NCBI GenBank assembly: GCA_907164885.2
Contig: OU015498.1
Coordinates: 93,460,233 to 93,524,232 of the forward strand
Origin: Dolomedes plantarius
Lineage: Eukaryota; Arthropoda; Arachnida; Araneae; Dolomedidae
Reading direction: 5' to 3'
Length of the DNA stretch: 64,000 nt
Under the pieces are notes generated by a model, which did not search any database, was not told the DNA's origin, and was given only the letters and a program-made list of their open reading frames with translations. Below, one piece after another: positions 31,435-43,599 of this stretch; the stretch's first letter is position 1; each line of letters starts with the position of its first letter. Both the position numbers and the translations under genes were made by a program.

Positions 31435-32810
31435 CACTCGTCAGAAGTGAAATTGCAACACCATGAAAGAATGCGCGTAGCGATGTGAAAATTGCAGGAT
31501 CGGTAGATGTCAGAGTCATATGCAAATGATTAAATGTGCGTGCGCATCTGGTCACATGATACCCAGTTTCTGGCTATAAAAGCCAGTAGTTGGCTCGCTC
31601 TGTATATGTTGTCAATGACAGATTGTTGTTGTAACGGAACTTGAAGAAGGGTGGAAAATGCCTCGGAGACATCAGCGAGCTGAATACCAGCAGTTATTGT
31701 CTGGAGAACGTATTCTAGTACTACATGAGCTCGGTTTGTCGATGCGCGCTATTTCCAGTCGTGTTGGACAGGACGTCAGTAGAATTCAGCGATGTGTGGC
31801 ACGATGGACGCAAGACCATCTGAGAACACTGCAAAGGGGCAGTGGATCATCGAGGTGCACGTCAGATCGCACTGATAGGCGAATGTTTCGTGGGTACCGG
31901 TTCGCCACGGCAAGTCATATTCAAACCTACCTACCATTATCAGATGGGGCACCTGCCTCCTGCCAAACCATCCGTAACAGGTTGCATGAGGCAGGGATGC
32001 GCGCACGGCGGCCAGCCACTGGGGTTCCTTTAACCACTCGACACAGAGCTGCCCGTCTAGCTTGATGTCGACGTCATCGTCACTGGATGAACAAATGACA
32101 TCGGGTATTGTTTTCAGACGAATCCCGATTTAGTTTTTAGAGGAATGACGGTCGTGAACATGTGTGGCGGCTTCTCGGAGAACGTTACCTACCAGCTCAT
32201 ATCATCGAATGTCACACCTGCCCCACACCGGGTTTCATGGTTTGGGGTGGCATCATGTTCGGACAGCAGACAACCCTTGTGTACATTACTGGCAGTTTAA
32301 CATCGACCCGGTTCGTAACACAGGTTGTTATGCATGTGGGTCGGCCACTTGTGCAGGCCGCCAACGGCACGTTATTCCAGCAGGACAATTCCTGGCATCA
32401 TGTCGCACGTCACACTCTGAACAGCCTCCATGGAATTCACATCCTTTCCTGGCCGGCAGCCTCTCCCGATCTCTCTCCCACCGAGCATATGTGGGTTGCC
32501 ATCGGACTCGCTCTGAACAGGGCACCGCAGCCGCATACCGTACAGGAACTGAAAGCTGCAGTGGAATCGGCTTGGCAAGGAATATCTCAGGAGACCATTT
32601 CTAGCCTCATAGACAGTATGCCTCACCGTTTAGAAGCCTGTATATCTGCCCGTGGTGGCCACATTAGATACTGAATAAAAAGTTTAATTTTTCATACCTT
32701 TGTTTGTTTCTTTAATCATCTGCATATGTGTCTTACCTCTACCGATCCTGTTATTTTCACATCACGACAAGCATTCCTTCATGGTGTTGCAATTTCACTT
32801 TTGACGAGTG
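31435..32810 (+). mobile_element. Tc1-like transposon with ~115-bp terminal inverted repeats, nearly intact
   Basis: The left end CACTCGTCAGAAGTGAAATTGC and the inverse right end CACTCGTCAAAAGTGAAATTGC continue matching through CAACACCATGAAGGAATGC and beyond GGATCGGTAGA. The flanks are AA and CA rather than TA, so the duplication has mutated or the ends are slightly off. The element is 1376 bp and holds an almost open transposase. Confidence 0.85.
31658..32674 (+). pseudogene. Tc1 transposase, single frame with three stops
   Basis: ATG at 31658 gives MPRRHQRAEYQQLLSGERIL, the first helix-turn-helix (LSMRAISSRVGQDVSRIQRC), an AT-hook-like linker (GSGSSRC), and the second helix-turn-helix (SCQTIRNRLHEAGMRARRP). 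The catalytic motifs are VLFSDESRF, LFQQDNSWHH and SPDLSPTEHMW. It ends at TGA after ARGGHIRY. The frame is continuous over 338 codons except for stops at about 32063, 32096 and 32138. The second Asp and the Glu are separated by 32 residues, unlike the usual 34, and the usual DNARPH reads DNSWHH. Confidence 0.85.
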
Positions 32811-33306
32811 CATGTTTTGGACATTCCTGTGCTGATTAGCCTAACTGACGATCTCATGAGCGCGTACCATGACTGTTGTGTGGTGTAATTTTTCTTTTAT
32901 ATAACTGTGTATCCATACCAAATTTCATTAAAATCCATCCATTAGTTTTCCAGAATTTCGATAAAATGTGAAAATATGAAAAATAAATTCATCTAAATTT
33001 TCTTTATTTTCAATTTCTTCCTGCATATGCTCATCTTGGAGGTTTCCAGGTTCTGCATTACAAATCTCAGTTTCAATTTCTAGGGTTAATATAAGAGAAT
33101 GCATCAATATAAAAATATTAGAATATTGAAAAAATATTACAAAAGATACATGCCAATATCAGATCTTTTTTTAAACCTCTATGTGTATCCCTAAGCAACA
33201 CAACTCACTACCATTATGATACTTAAAAAAAATAAGCGATAAGATAGGTAAATAATGGCTTTGCATACAAGAGCACAAGGATAAATTCCGAATGTTTTGC
33301 CAGCCA

Positions 33307-33332
33307 GGGGGCGGTGCTAAAGCATGACGTCA
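33307..33332 (+). promoter_or_regulatory. GC-box and CRE palindrome upstream of GTF2A2
   Basis: GGGGCGG at 33307-33313 and the perfect CRE TGACGTCA at 33325-33332 lie about 200 bp before the start codon. This is a common arrangement for housekeeping promoters. Function is inferred from position only. Confidence 0.45.
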
Positions 33333-33530
33333 TTTCATGACGATACCAGCGCAATGTCTATATCTAGATACTACATTGAATCTATGATATTTTGTGGAAT
33401 TCATAAATTTATTTTTGCAGTTTGGCAACAGTGGTACATTATTTCTCATTCAACTAGGATCTGAGTATTGGTAGACGCTGATAGTTTGGTGTTTGTAATT
33501 AGTAAAGCTTTACAATTTTACTGAGTAAAG

Positions 33531-33602
33531 ATGACTTATCAGCTGTATAGAAATACGACTCTGGGAAATACTCTTCAAGAATCTTTGGATGAATTAGTCG
33601 CG
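33531..33602 (+). CDS. GTF2A2: GTF2A2 exon 1
   Basis: ATG context is GTAAAGATG. It encodes [20 protein letters not shown] and ends LVA in phase 0 before GTATGC. Confidence 0.95.
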
Positions 33603-36600
33603 GTATGCAAAAAAAGAAAAGTTTTCATTTTGTAATAACATTAGTTTTGGAAAAGTATGTTAATGAAATGTTAATATTTAAAAAAAGGAAATAAGGAGAA
33701 GTCCCATATTATATGCCGGAAAATTTAGCAACTTTTTGTCTTGCGTGGTAACCACGCGATTTTTTCGCACGTGGATGTTATTTGCGCATGTATAAGCACG
33801 AATTAGTTTTTTTTACGTTCCGATTGCTTGTTTATTGCATTATTTATTATTTCTGGAATGTCGGTAAATGATCTTGTAGATAGATATCAACCACATATTT
33901 TGGATGGCATTAGGTCTCGATTTCTAGAGATAGGCATACTGTTGCTGTTATTAATGATGCATTTGTGAATGGTTGTTTATAAGCGAATAGAAGACATCTT
34001 TTTTTTTTTCAGTGTTTGTGGACTTCCCGATTTTTGAAATCGGGGTCAATGTGTGCGAAGTTTGAAACCGAAATGAAACTAAAGAAGAAAAATAAAGTTT
34101 CAGGTGGATATGTGTGGATCTGTAGAAAAAAGTTGAATGGAAAAGATTTTGGTAGTCAACAGAGACTGAGGTTTGGATCTTGGTTTACTTCCAGCAAGCT
34201 GGCTATAGAGGAGATTTTTATTTTAACTTTTGAAATTTTAAATGAGAAAGATGTCCAGCATAGTGAAGACATGGCAGTTCAGTTCACATACTTTGTGCGA
34301 TTGGCATCAATTTATTAATCAGATCAATTTGGATTATATTTGTAATGCTTCTGAGAAAGTAAGGATAAGGTTTAATCTGAGGTGTAAGGATAAGGTGGTT
34401 GAAATTCTTCGGAAAAAGAAGTATCACCGAGGGCAGGGTGTTTGGAGATGTGGAAAGGGGGTCTGGTAGATTGTTTTTAGTGGCTGTAGCACATAGGACT
34501 AATGAAACTTTTATCGACTGTATAAAGGAGTGGATTCTGCCAGGAATTACAATACATTCAGATCACTGGAAATCATACAAAGATATAGGAAGAGAAGGAT
34601 ATAAACATTTGTCTGTTACTCATAGTATTCATTTTGTTGACCCTGATTCTGGATGCCATACTAATATTTTTTACATTTTTCATATAAGTTGCTTATATCA
34701 TCATATTTTAAAAGCTAGAACTAATAGCATAATACTGTGGTGCCATTTTTGAAGTCAGCACTTCAAATGCAACCTAAAACAAGTCTAACTTTAAAGATGT
34801 TAAGTATACATTGGTGTGAAAAACTTCTCTGATTCAGAGTTGGTTTTCCTTTAGTTATCAATTGTCAAAGACCATTAATTTTCTTCGTCATCCATCACTT
34901 AAAAGCATCAATTTTCTTCAAAAGTAAGATAGTCTCTTTGATACAAAAACATAGTTGCTTAAATATTTATCTCTTTCACAGTATGTGGATAATTGCTGAG
35001 TAGCTAGGATGCTGGCATCCTGAACTAAAGTCCATGTGTTTAAGTTCTGCTGATGCTATGCATGATAGTACTACTTGAAATCATCTTTAAACTTCAGGCT
35101 CCAGTGTAATTATTAGCTTGTAAAGCATTAGATGACCATAGTGTTCTCAACGAACCAACAACTTTAACACTCAGCAGGATTATGGCAGGACTCTATGCCT
35201 GAACCCATGTTTTTGTATAGTATTTGCTTGAGATTAATGCAATTGCACTCTGTAAGGAAATGCTAATAATTTGAGCTGAGACATGCACTTCATTATTGTT
35301 TACTGTTTATTTCCTGAGATGGGTTCATACAATATTTGGTATGAAAAAGATTAAAAATTTATATTTTATTTGGTGACATATTGGGTAAGCTTGCAGATTG
35401 TTGTTCTCAGCCCATGTTAAATGTTAGCAGAGTTTTATGAAATTTCCAAATTTACATTAGCATGATTAAAGGGATTGTTGAAAGTTGTCAAATAAATATT
35501 TTAACAATTTTGAAAATTCATTTTATTGCAGATACATATGAAACTATGTATGAGTTATGAAATAAAGATGTTTTGTAGTACATTATAACATTGCAAGTTA
35601 TGATACAAATGTTTTAAAATAGTTAAATGATGTAAAATGGAGAAAATAGCAGCGTAGGGAATCTTTTGAGTTGAATACAGTACTTTAAAATGCTGCATTA
35701 GAATTATTAAAATGCATGACACTTAACTCAAACTATTCATTAACTATGCATTTATAGTTTAGATTATTTGTATTTTTTTTTAATATTAATGCAGGAAGGA
35801 TGCTAATTTTTCATAATGTCTCATTAACAGGGCTTGTCTCTTTTTTCTGTTTTAGACTTGTTTATTTCTTAGTATAGTGTATAAAACTTTTTGGTGCATA
35901 TCAGCTCTTCCATTATTTGTAGAACTTAAAAATTCTATTATCTCTAGTTTAAATACTTATGACTGCAACTAATTAAAGATTTCTGCAAGTATTTAAGCTT
36001 TCCAGTATAATTTTTCCTGTTTTATCATCTGTTGTTGCTAACATAGACGGGCCTTTATCTGAAGGCATTTGCACTATTAACTCTGGTAATTTTTTGACTA
36101 CTTTTTATCTGGGAGCACCATAGAGATGAGTTACCATTGCTCCTAGATGCAACCAATTTTGACCGAGCAAACCCCAGAACCAACACCTTTTGCGTTTGTT
36201 CCAACCCTGACTCAATTATGGCATGGACAGAATTTCACATGTAAATTGAGCCCATTTAGAATTTGTGAAGCAAAAAATTCACTTCAAAATATATAGCTTG
36301 TTTAATAGCTTTCACTATGAAATACTGAGTTTAAACATTGGGAAAATATTTTCTAGTCTAGTAGCATTTGTGTACTGGTAACAATACTAAAGTACTTCTT
36401 TTAAAAAAAATGTTTGATGGATTTTTAACCAGTCTTAGTGCAGTTTATATTCTTTTCTTTATCCATAAAGAAAGTGACATTTGGTTGACTAGATATTTTC
36501 AATAAATTTATCAGATTTAACTACTTGTGATTGCCTGAGCTGCTTATATTTAAATCATATGTGAAAATAAAATAGTATTATGTACTAATGTACTTACATG

Positions 36601-39600
36601 CTGATTTATGATGGATTTAAGATGTATACAAGTTTATAGCTACCTTATAAATAAGACACAAGTTAAACTGGGAATATATTTTCACATGAAATTATACATG
36701 TCCTCTCTTATACATGCTTGAATTCTCTTTTGAATATTTTTAAATTTTGAACCTTTTTTGTTTTGGAACTGTTGAAACTGGAATCTTGTTAAGAGTTGCT
36801 GCATTTTGAGGTTTACATTGACATAAGGATATTAATTCATAGTAAGCGATGTAACTGACTATCAGAAACCAAATGATATGGTTATGTGAAACAGTAATGA
36901 CAAAAAAACAAAAGGCAGGATAAAACTAAATGATATTGAGCAGATAAAAAGGTTGTGAAAATGTTTAGCTCCTACATTTAGTAAATTTATAAATTCTCTT
37001 GGATTTGATTTTATTGCAATTTATATAATGTTATTTATGGTTAGATTTTATTTTTATTTTAGAAAGTTTTATTTTTTGAAAATTAATTTTGACTATTTTC
37101 TTATCAACAGTGTAATCAGATTACACCATCACTGTCTTCAAAGATTTTGCTACAGTTTGACAAAGTGATTAATACAGCTCTTGCAAGTAAAATCAAAGCA
37201 AGGCTGACATTTAAGGTAAAAAAATTTTTCATAAAAGACTGTTCTTTTTAACTAAACACAACATATATTGTAATTATTTTATTGTTTTATAACTAAAAAT
37301 TACGCTATATTTTGATATAATGCCATGTATGGTGGTTGATATAACATTTTTTATATGGAAAAATATCCAGTTATTCATTATTTGTGCTGTAAAATACCCT
37401 AACATTAGCTTTTTAGTTTTTTTATCTTTTATATACAATATTACTGATTTTGTTATTTTATTATATAAGCATAAAATTCAAATAGCAGAACTCTCACAGA
37501 GATTTTCACTTTTCTTCTAGAAAAAAGTCAGTTACGATATTTACAGGAAATCTAGACATTCGTTGAAATAATTTATTATGTACAAAGCAACAAAGACTTG
37601 CACATTCTCTTGAAACCAGGGCTGGCAAATTAGGTTACCTTAAGTTTTTTTGTTTTTTTTTAGACTTAATTTGTCAGCAGTTTTTAAAATCTTTTACATG
37701 TTTTTAATTTGTACAAAGTGCAGTATTAATATATATTTGTACCATTCTTTACAATTTTATCTTGCAAGCAATTTTTGCTGCTCTAGAAATTGCTTATGAA
37801 ATTGTTGCTGTTTATTAACCCTATACCTTAAAAAAAAAATATATATATATATATATTTTTTTTAAGGAAAATACTGATTAGCTACACTAAGTGGTATATT
37901 TTTTTTATTTAAAAAAATTGTTATTTTCCACTTACTACTGTTTACTTTCTTTTATTGTTGTTTTAGCTGAAATCTTGAACTTAGTTTTGTGTTTTCCAGC
38001 TTTTAAGATTATGACTTAAAATATAGTGTCTTGTCCTATTCAATTGAATTATTATCTTAATCATATGAAACCTATTCATTGATAGATGTATCTTGCTGGA
38101 TCAAATGATATTTCACTTTGTGTTTTATAGGATTTATTTCTATCAGTTATCTATTTATAATGCTTACAAAAAACTTGCTTCTTTCTCTACTTGAATGGCT
38201 TAAATCTACACAACAGATACTTTTTTGTCGTCATTATTTAACTTTTACTGAATTTCTAAGATTAAGAAAGGAAATAATAGAATCTTAGTAATTTATGCAC
38301 AAAATGTAAAGATAAGTGCATTTTTTCTTATCCAGACCTTCTTAGAGAAGGCAGCTTATTTCTTGTAACCGATCAGAGTAAAACCCCTTATCCCTCCTGT
38401 TTGCTGTTATTGCTACCAACTTCATTTCTGAACCATATGCATATGAAATTTAGAGAAGCACTCAGTTAGTGATTTGAAATAATTGAATAGGATATTATTT
38501 TAATATTTAAAAAATTGTTCAAAATTAAGGTAAACTTTAATATCAAGCATAACTGAAAAAGGAATTAGTAATTTATTCAAACATTTGCAAAATTTCACGG
38601 GAATAAAAAGCTAGATTTTTGTTTGGTTGAGAAAAACATGGGTTTTTGCCAACCCTGCTTGAGATTACTAGCTGAAGCATCTTTCTTTTGCATTTGATCT
38701 GTTTTTTACTGTGATATTGCATGGATAATTTAAATATAAATAATTGGGAGTTCAGTGTATATAAGTTTCATGCTAAATATCTCATTTAGAATATTTCACA
38801 ATATAATACATATATTTTCCTCTCTTTAAGCTCACTATGGAAAGCATGCCTTATGTATTGCAGTTCATCATAATATTATATTGACATGTTTGAATTCTTT
38901 TCTCAGGTGAGAAATATTCAGATCATGAGTTATGAATCTTAAATGTACTAGTATGGACATAATTCAGCCTGTGGTATCTGTCTCCATATGCTTAAGCAGC
39001 TGTATCTATTTCCAGTTTCCCACTGCTGAAATCTCTTCAAAATGATCTTGATAAGATCCATATAGCAGTGTTTTTTTAATTCTGTTACTTTATAATTTAT
39101 TGAATTATGCATATTATCTCATATAGGCTGGCCATTTAGAAACATACCGATTCTGTGATAATGTTTGGACATTTGTATTGAAAGATGTTGAATTTCGGGA
39201 AGTTCAAGAGTTAATGAGAGTTGAAAAAGTAAAAATAGTTGCATGTGATGGCAAAGGTAACATCGATTTTTTGATTCTTTTTCATTATTTAGTAATAAAT
39301 CTATGAATTTTTAGTAATCTGTTGTTAAAAGAGGTGAAAATCTGCAACATTTCTTTATCTCCAGACTCATTAAAGCCTTTTCAGATTTTTACCTTTTGCT
39401 CAGTTTTGCAACTAATTTAGTTCACATTGTTGCTTTCTATAGATATTTATCAATCTATTTCTAAATAAGCCCTGAAATATTGAAAAAATTAATATCTCTG
39501 AAAGATAAAAAATGCATGTGTGGTAAAAGTATATTTACCTGAAAAACAGTGTGTATCATACTTATAAGTGGTGTAAAATCTAAAGCACCTATGCATATAT

Positions 39601-40940
39601 AAATTGCCATGCTCATGCTAGTAGTAATTGCAAAATCTATGTTAATTATAATTACTCAAGTTTACCATTGTTGGGAAAAAAAATTCTTAATTTTTCTCTA
39701 TAAATATAAGGCTATTTATTATTACTGCATGTGATATTTTGGGCAATTGCTGGCAAACTAGGTATAACAATTTACAACAATATTGTTGCTAATTTGATTT
39801 CTAACCCTGTATCTAAATTAAAAGTTTAGATTGATATGGCTTTTTTTTTGTATCTTTTTCCATCCTTATTGTTAATATTTTTTTCATTATTAGTATTTAT
39901 CATAATGGTTTGCAAGTGAACAAAATAATTTACTGTGTTATTAAAAAATTTAGTATAAAGAACAAACAACGATTTTAATGTTTTTTTTTAATTCAATGTT
40001 AATTTTTAAAGAGACTGTACATTTTGAATAATGGTTACGATAAAAATTGTCCTGCTTTTTTGCCAAAGTATTAGTTTGAATTAGAACAAATTATTAGTCA
40101 GTTATACACACACACTGACTAACAGGTTTCCTAAATTCTATTCTAGATAAAATTGATTAATCCTCCATTTGTTGAGTTATTTGATATCACATAACATTCA
40201 TGTTTGTCATAAAATTATACATTTCTGTAAAATAAGATATTAACAATAATATGTCTATATACATAAACACACATATGTGTATGGAAACATAAGTGCTTAA
40301 TTTTTGTGTATTTTTTCAAAATGAAATGCATCTCAATTACCTGTATTTTTGTGTCAGAATACAGTTTATTAAAGAAACATTCCGGTTCCTCATGATGACA
40401 CTATATTTGTTGTCATAATTAATATATTGACTTTTTTTAAGTAAACACAATACCTAGTTATTTAAATGACTGTTAAAAAGCTTTATTACTTGTTATATAT
40501 GTAACAGAAAAGATAAAAAAAAATCAGACTTAACAGGAAGTTACTTAAAATATATTCTTTATAAATAATTTTACTAATAAAAATATTTATCTAATTGTTT
40601 CTTTATAAAAAAGTTTTTTTTTCCCAATCTTTCCTTTTCCTCTGCATGATTGTTCAAGTGTGAATTCTCAAATGTTTATCATTCTTTTCAAATTCTACTT
40701 TTCTGCTTAAAAAAACTAGGACACATATTTGCAGAGCAAAATGCTAAAACTATTGGGGGGGGGGGGGGGTTGTGCAGCTTAAACCCTCATTTACTGAGAG
40801 CAAACATAGTGTCAAAATATTTTAAAGGAAATTGAAAAACGCTATATATATATATGCGTAGTATAAATTTTCATGAAATTCTGTGTGTATTTATTGTGGA
40901 GTAATGGTTTTAAAATATTGCAGATGAAAAGAAGACATAA
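33531..40940 (+). CDS. GTF2A2: Transcription initiation factor IIA subunit 2 (TFIIA-gamma), whole gene, 4 exons
   Basis: TFIIA stabilises TBP on the TATA box in the nucleus. This is its small subunit. Coding exons are 33531-33602, 37111-37215, 39127-39256 and 40924-40940, all with GT/AG borders and matching phases, giving 107 residues (109 in human). The N-terminus [20 protein letters not shown] and [14 protein letters not shown] form the four-helix-bundle half. [18 protein letters not shown] and [10 protein letters not shown] form the beta-barrel half that contacts TBP and DNA. These motifs are nearly invariant in animals, so identity is secure. The gene is complete. It holds a Merlin relic in intron 1 and a hAT element in intron 2. 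The 3' UTR probably extends to about 41.9 kb. Confidence 0.97.
33695..34690 (+). mobile_element. Merlin (ISXO2-like) transposon relic in GTF2A2 intron 1
   Basis: A region starting near GGAGAAGTCCCATATTATATGC carries a decayed transposase at 34016-34690. Motif order matches ISXO2-like Merlin transposases. The 3' end is truncated in the catalytic domain and no target duplication is identified, so boundaries are approximate. Confidence 0.6.
34016..34690 (+). pseudogene. Merlin/ISXO2-like DDE transposase pseudogene
   Basis: Readable blocks in shifting frames are GYVWICRK (after a zinc-ribbon-like start), [106 protein letters not shown] and [14 protein letters not shown]. The last blocks hold the second Asp (HSD) and approach the third catalytic residue, where homology stops. 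At least two frameshifts are present. This is the eukaryotic Merlin superfamily, related to bacterial IS1016/ISXO2. Confidence 0.75.
34760..37110. other. GTF2A2 intron 1, remainder, nothing recognised
   Basis: AT-rich intronic sequence without inverted repeats, coding frames or simple repeats that I can support. Confidence 0.5.
37111..37215 (+). CDS. GTF2A2: GTF2A2 exon 2
   Basis: The acceptor is TTATCAACAG and the donor GTAAAA. It encodes [19 protein letters not shown] and ARLTFK. Confidence 0.95.
37617..38657. mobile_element. hAT-like non-autonomous element in GTF2A2 intron 2
   Basis: The ends CAGGGCTGGCAAATTA and (inverse) CAGGGTTGGCAAAAAC are flanked by CTTGAAAC (37609-37616) and CTTGAGAT (38658-38665), an 8-bp duplication with two differences. 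The 1041-bp body has no coding frame. Confidence 0.65.
39127..39256 (+). CDS. GTF2A2: GTF2A2 exon 3
   Basis: The acceptor is TCATATAG and the donor GTAACA. It encodes [18 protein letters not shown] and [10 protein letters not shown]. Confidence 0.95.
40758..40770. repeat. Poly(G) run
   Basis: An unbroken run of G in GTF2A2 intron 3. Similar C/G homopolymers occur at 41959-41974, 46230-46239 and 52287-52298 in this window. Confidence 0.9.
40924..40940 (+). CDS. GTF2A2: GTF2A2 exon 4 (last, 17 nt of coding sequence)
   Basis: The acceptor is AAATATTGCAG. It encodes DEKKT then TAA. Confidence 0.9.
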
Positions 40941-41875
40941 TCTGAGTGATGAACCAAGTCTGTTATTGAATCAGCTGCTATGTTTTTCAGAAAACATTTT
41001 GTATTACATTTTCATCACACATCTCTCTCTCTCTGTCTTTTGTAAGAGGTAAAAGTGAAGCATATTAAACTTGAATCTCAGTGAGAACATGTGTAAAAAT
41101 ATCTCTAAAAGTTATCATTTAAGTGACAAAAATAATTCTAATAATGATGTAAAAATCATTTCCAGACCTTTTAGTTATGTATATATTTGTATAATAGTAT
41201 TAATTCTTGGTGATGTATTATGTTTTCTAGAAAATGTGGGCCTGGTGATTATTTATGCTTTCCAATGGTCTGGTTAAAAAGTTTGGTTATTATGTACAAA
41301 ACATTGATAGAAATCTATTTTCCTTGCAACATGTTTTAAACAATCATTTTATGTACCAAGGCAAGTTCTAATTATTTACATCATCATCTGATTTGCTGTG
41401 GTTATTTCTTATTTAGTTAAAAAAGTAATATTGTGAAGTAATGTAAATCCTTCATTATTAGTGATAATGACAAAACAATAATTTGCAGTATTAGATAAGA
41501 ATAAATTGAGATACAAGCACTTCTACCATAGTACTAATTTAAGCTTATTTTCCCTCTCAACAGTTTTTTGTAGTCATTTCTTTCAACATTAGTTTTACTT
41601 TTGTGACAGTAAAATTAAGTACGTGACTAAAAATACTAATCTCTTTTCATTGTGTTTTGTGGAGTACAAGTTTCATATAACTGTAAAAATTGTTTAAAAT
41701 TGAATGTATAGTACTTCATGATTATTAAAGCCATTGCTTTATAAATGTTTTTGTAGTTTTGAATTTTGTAGTGTAAATTGTGCACATTGGATTAAATGCT
41801 AAAAGATGGTTTTCATTTTTAATTATCATCACTTAATTAACCATCTGAGAGGCAAGATGGTTAATCTTGAAGAGT

Positions 41876-41881
41876 AATAAA
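41876..41881 (+). terminator. Candidate poly(A) signal AATAAA of GTF2A2
   Basis: AATAAA about 935 nt after the stop, following AT-rich sequence with no coding content. The 3' UTR length is inferred. Confidence 0.35.
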
Positions 41882-42203
41882 TTAATGTATTTAACATAAA
41901 ACTATTCTGGTTTTAATTGTTTAGCATTAATTAGCAGAGGGAATAATTTCCTAGCTCTCCCCCCCCCCCCCCCATTTCATGCTCACTTTGCTCATATCTG
42001 TAGTATTGTTAATGGTTCTTGTGGAATTTACATACACCATTTCCGCATTATTATATAATATGTAAACCCCAAAACTAGGCATGCAAGGTTAATTTAGTTC
42101 CATAGTTAACTGCTAGGCAGAGATTTGCGGAAATTGCAGTAAAAACGATCAATCTTTTGTCTGTTGAAGTAATAAATAGATAATGCAGATATATAGTCTT
42201 AAG

Positions 42204-42838
42204 GGCTGGTGCACAGTTGCTGCAAAAGTTATTGGGACGCTGCGTTATTTTCAATCGCATAAGAGGAAATGCAGAGCAATTCTGTCACCCCTGATAGTTA
42301 TCAAGGTTGTCTCAAGTACCTGTGAGAGACACGTCAAATTCCTATACCCCGATAGCTGGCAGTACTAATTTGTCTAAAGGAGAGTGCACATCTGCTGCAG
42401 CATCGTGTCTCCTATTGAGCTTATTAAGTCTCTTTACACAATGTCTGATGAAGTAAAAACTTACCTGGTAAGTTAGTCATGAGGACAATAAAGACCAAAT
42501 AAAATATATTGACTGGCTAATTCGTCAAAGGATCAAATTGACACTCGAAAATAATTATAAAACTTATCTTCCCTGAGATCAATCAAGCATACATTAAAAG
42601 CTCCCTTAAGTACCTCTCACTGTTGGATGGATGAATTCAATACTTCCTTTTTCTAATTTCACCTTCACGATTTATGTACTTGTACACCAAGTGTGGAAAA
42701 ACTTAAATATTTGGGTGTGTGTATGATCCATCTTGGTTGGTGGCAAATGAGAAACTGTCGCTGAGGCCCATCACCATGAAAGTGTGCATTGGAATGCCAT
42801 AACATCCCGATAACTTTTGCAGCAAGTGTGCACCTGAC
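42204..42838. mobile_element. Inverted-repeat element (~635 bp), PIF/Harbinger-like ends
   Basis: GGTGCACAGTTGCTGCAAAAGTT with ATTGGGACG (42208-42239) matches the inverse of the right end, where GGTGCACACTTGCTGCAAAAGTT is followed by ATCGGGATG. Internal repeats GTGCACATCTGCTGCAGCATCG also occur. The left flank is TTAA/TAA. A 9-codon start MSDEVKTYL followed by GTAAGT at about 42440-42470 may be a relic first exon. Superfamily assignment is tentative. Confidence 0.5.
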
Positions 42839-43599
42839 CTGAGAGATAATTGCGTAAAACCAATTACAAAACTAAAACTAAAATTCATGAAAATGGGAAA
42901 TAAATGAACAATCACTTACAGCAACAACTTTTATTTACATCTTCAAAACAAATATACACAACAGTACTTTGTATAAATTCAAGCCAACTAAATCACAAAT
43001 ACGCATATCACATCATAAATAAAAATTCTGATAAGTTAATATTACTGTAATATATAGAAGTGAGTATCATATGCAATTAACTTAAAGATGCTGGTAACAT
43101 TAGTTTTCACGTAGGAATGAGTTTATAATTTCTCAAAATTTAAGTGATATGTAATTCTTCAGTAAAAATCATTAAATAAACACAGACTTGATTTTTCGTT
43201 AATGAGAAATGAGCATGAGGCTATGAAAAACATTGACATGTACACAATTTATCAATCAATAAGAATGACAGTTGAAATGTAATGAAAAATTTTATTGGTT
43301 TATTCATGTAATGAGGGTGAAGTCAGTCAGTAAATACAGTCATGTAATGTTTTGGGAATCTCCAATTTTCAATTCTAGTGTACAGAATTTTAAACTTCAA
43401 TTGAATAAAAATAAATAAAAAATTGAGAGTTATTTTCTTGCTATTTATAATTTTTGTAAATCTCATGAAGTGAAAAATGATGAAGGGCTATAACTGAATT
43501 TTTTGGACAGGAGACAAAACCTGTATCACAGCCTGAGGAAAATGCAATGTGTATTTCTAGTGACTTTATATGAGAAAAATTGAGTATTTCATCTGTTAA

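Noticed and set aside
36000..36250. Slightly higher-GC stretch in GTF2A2 intron 1 as a hidden exon
   Set aside because: No open frame with paired splice sites, and the GTF2A2 protein is complete without it.
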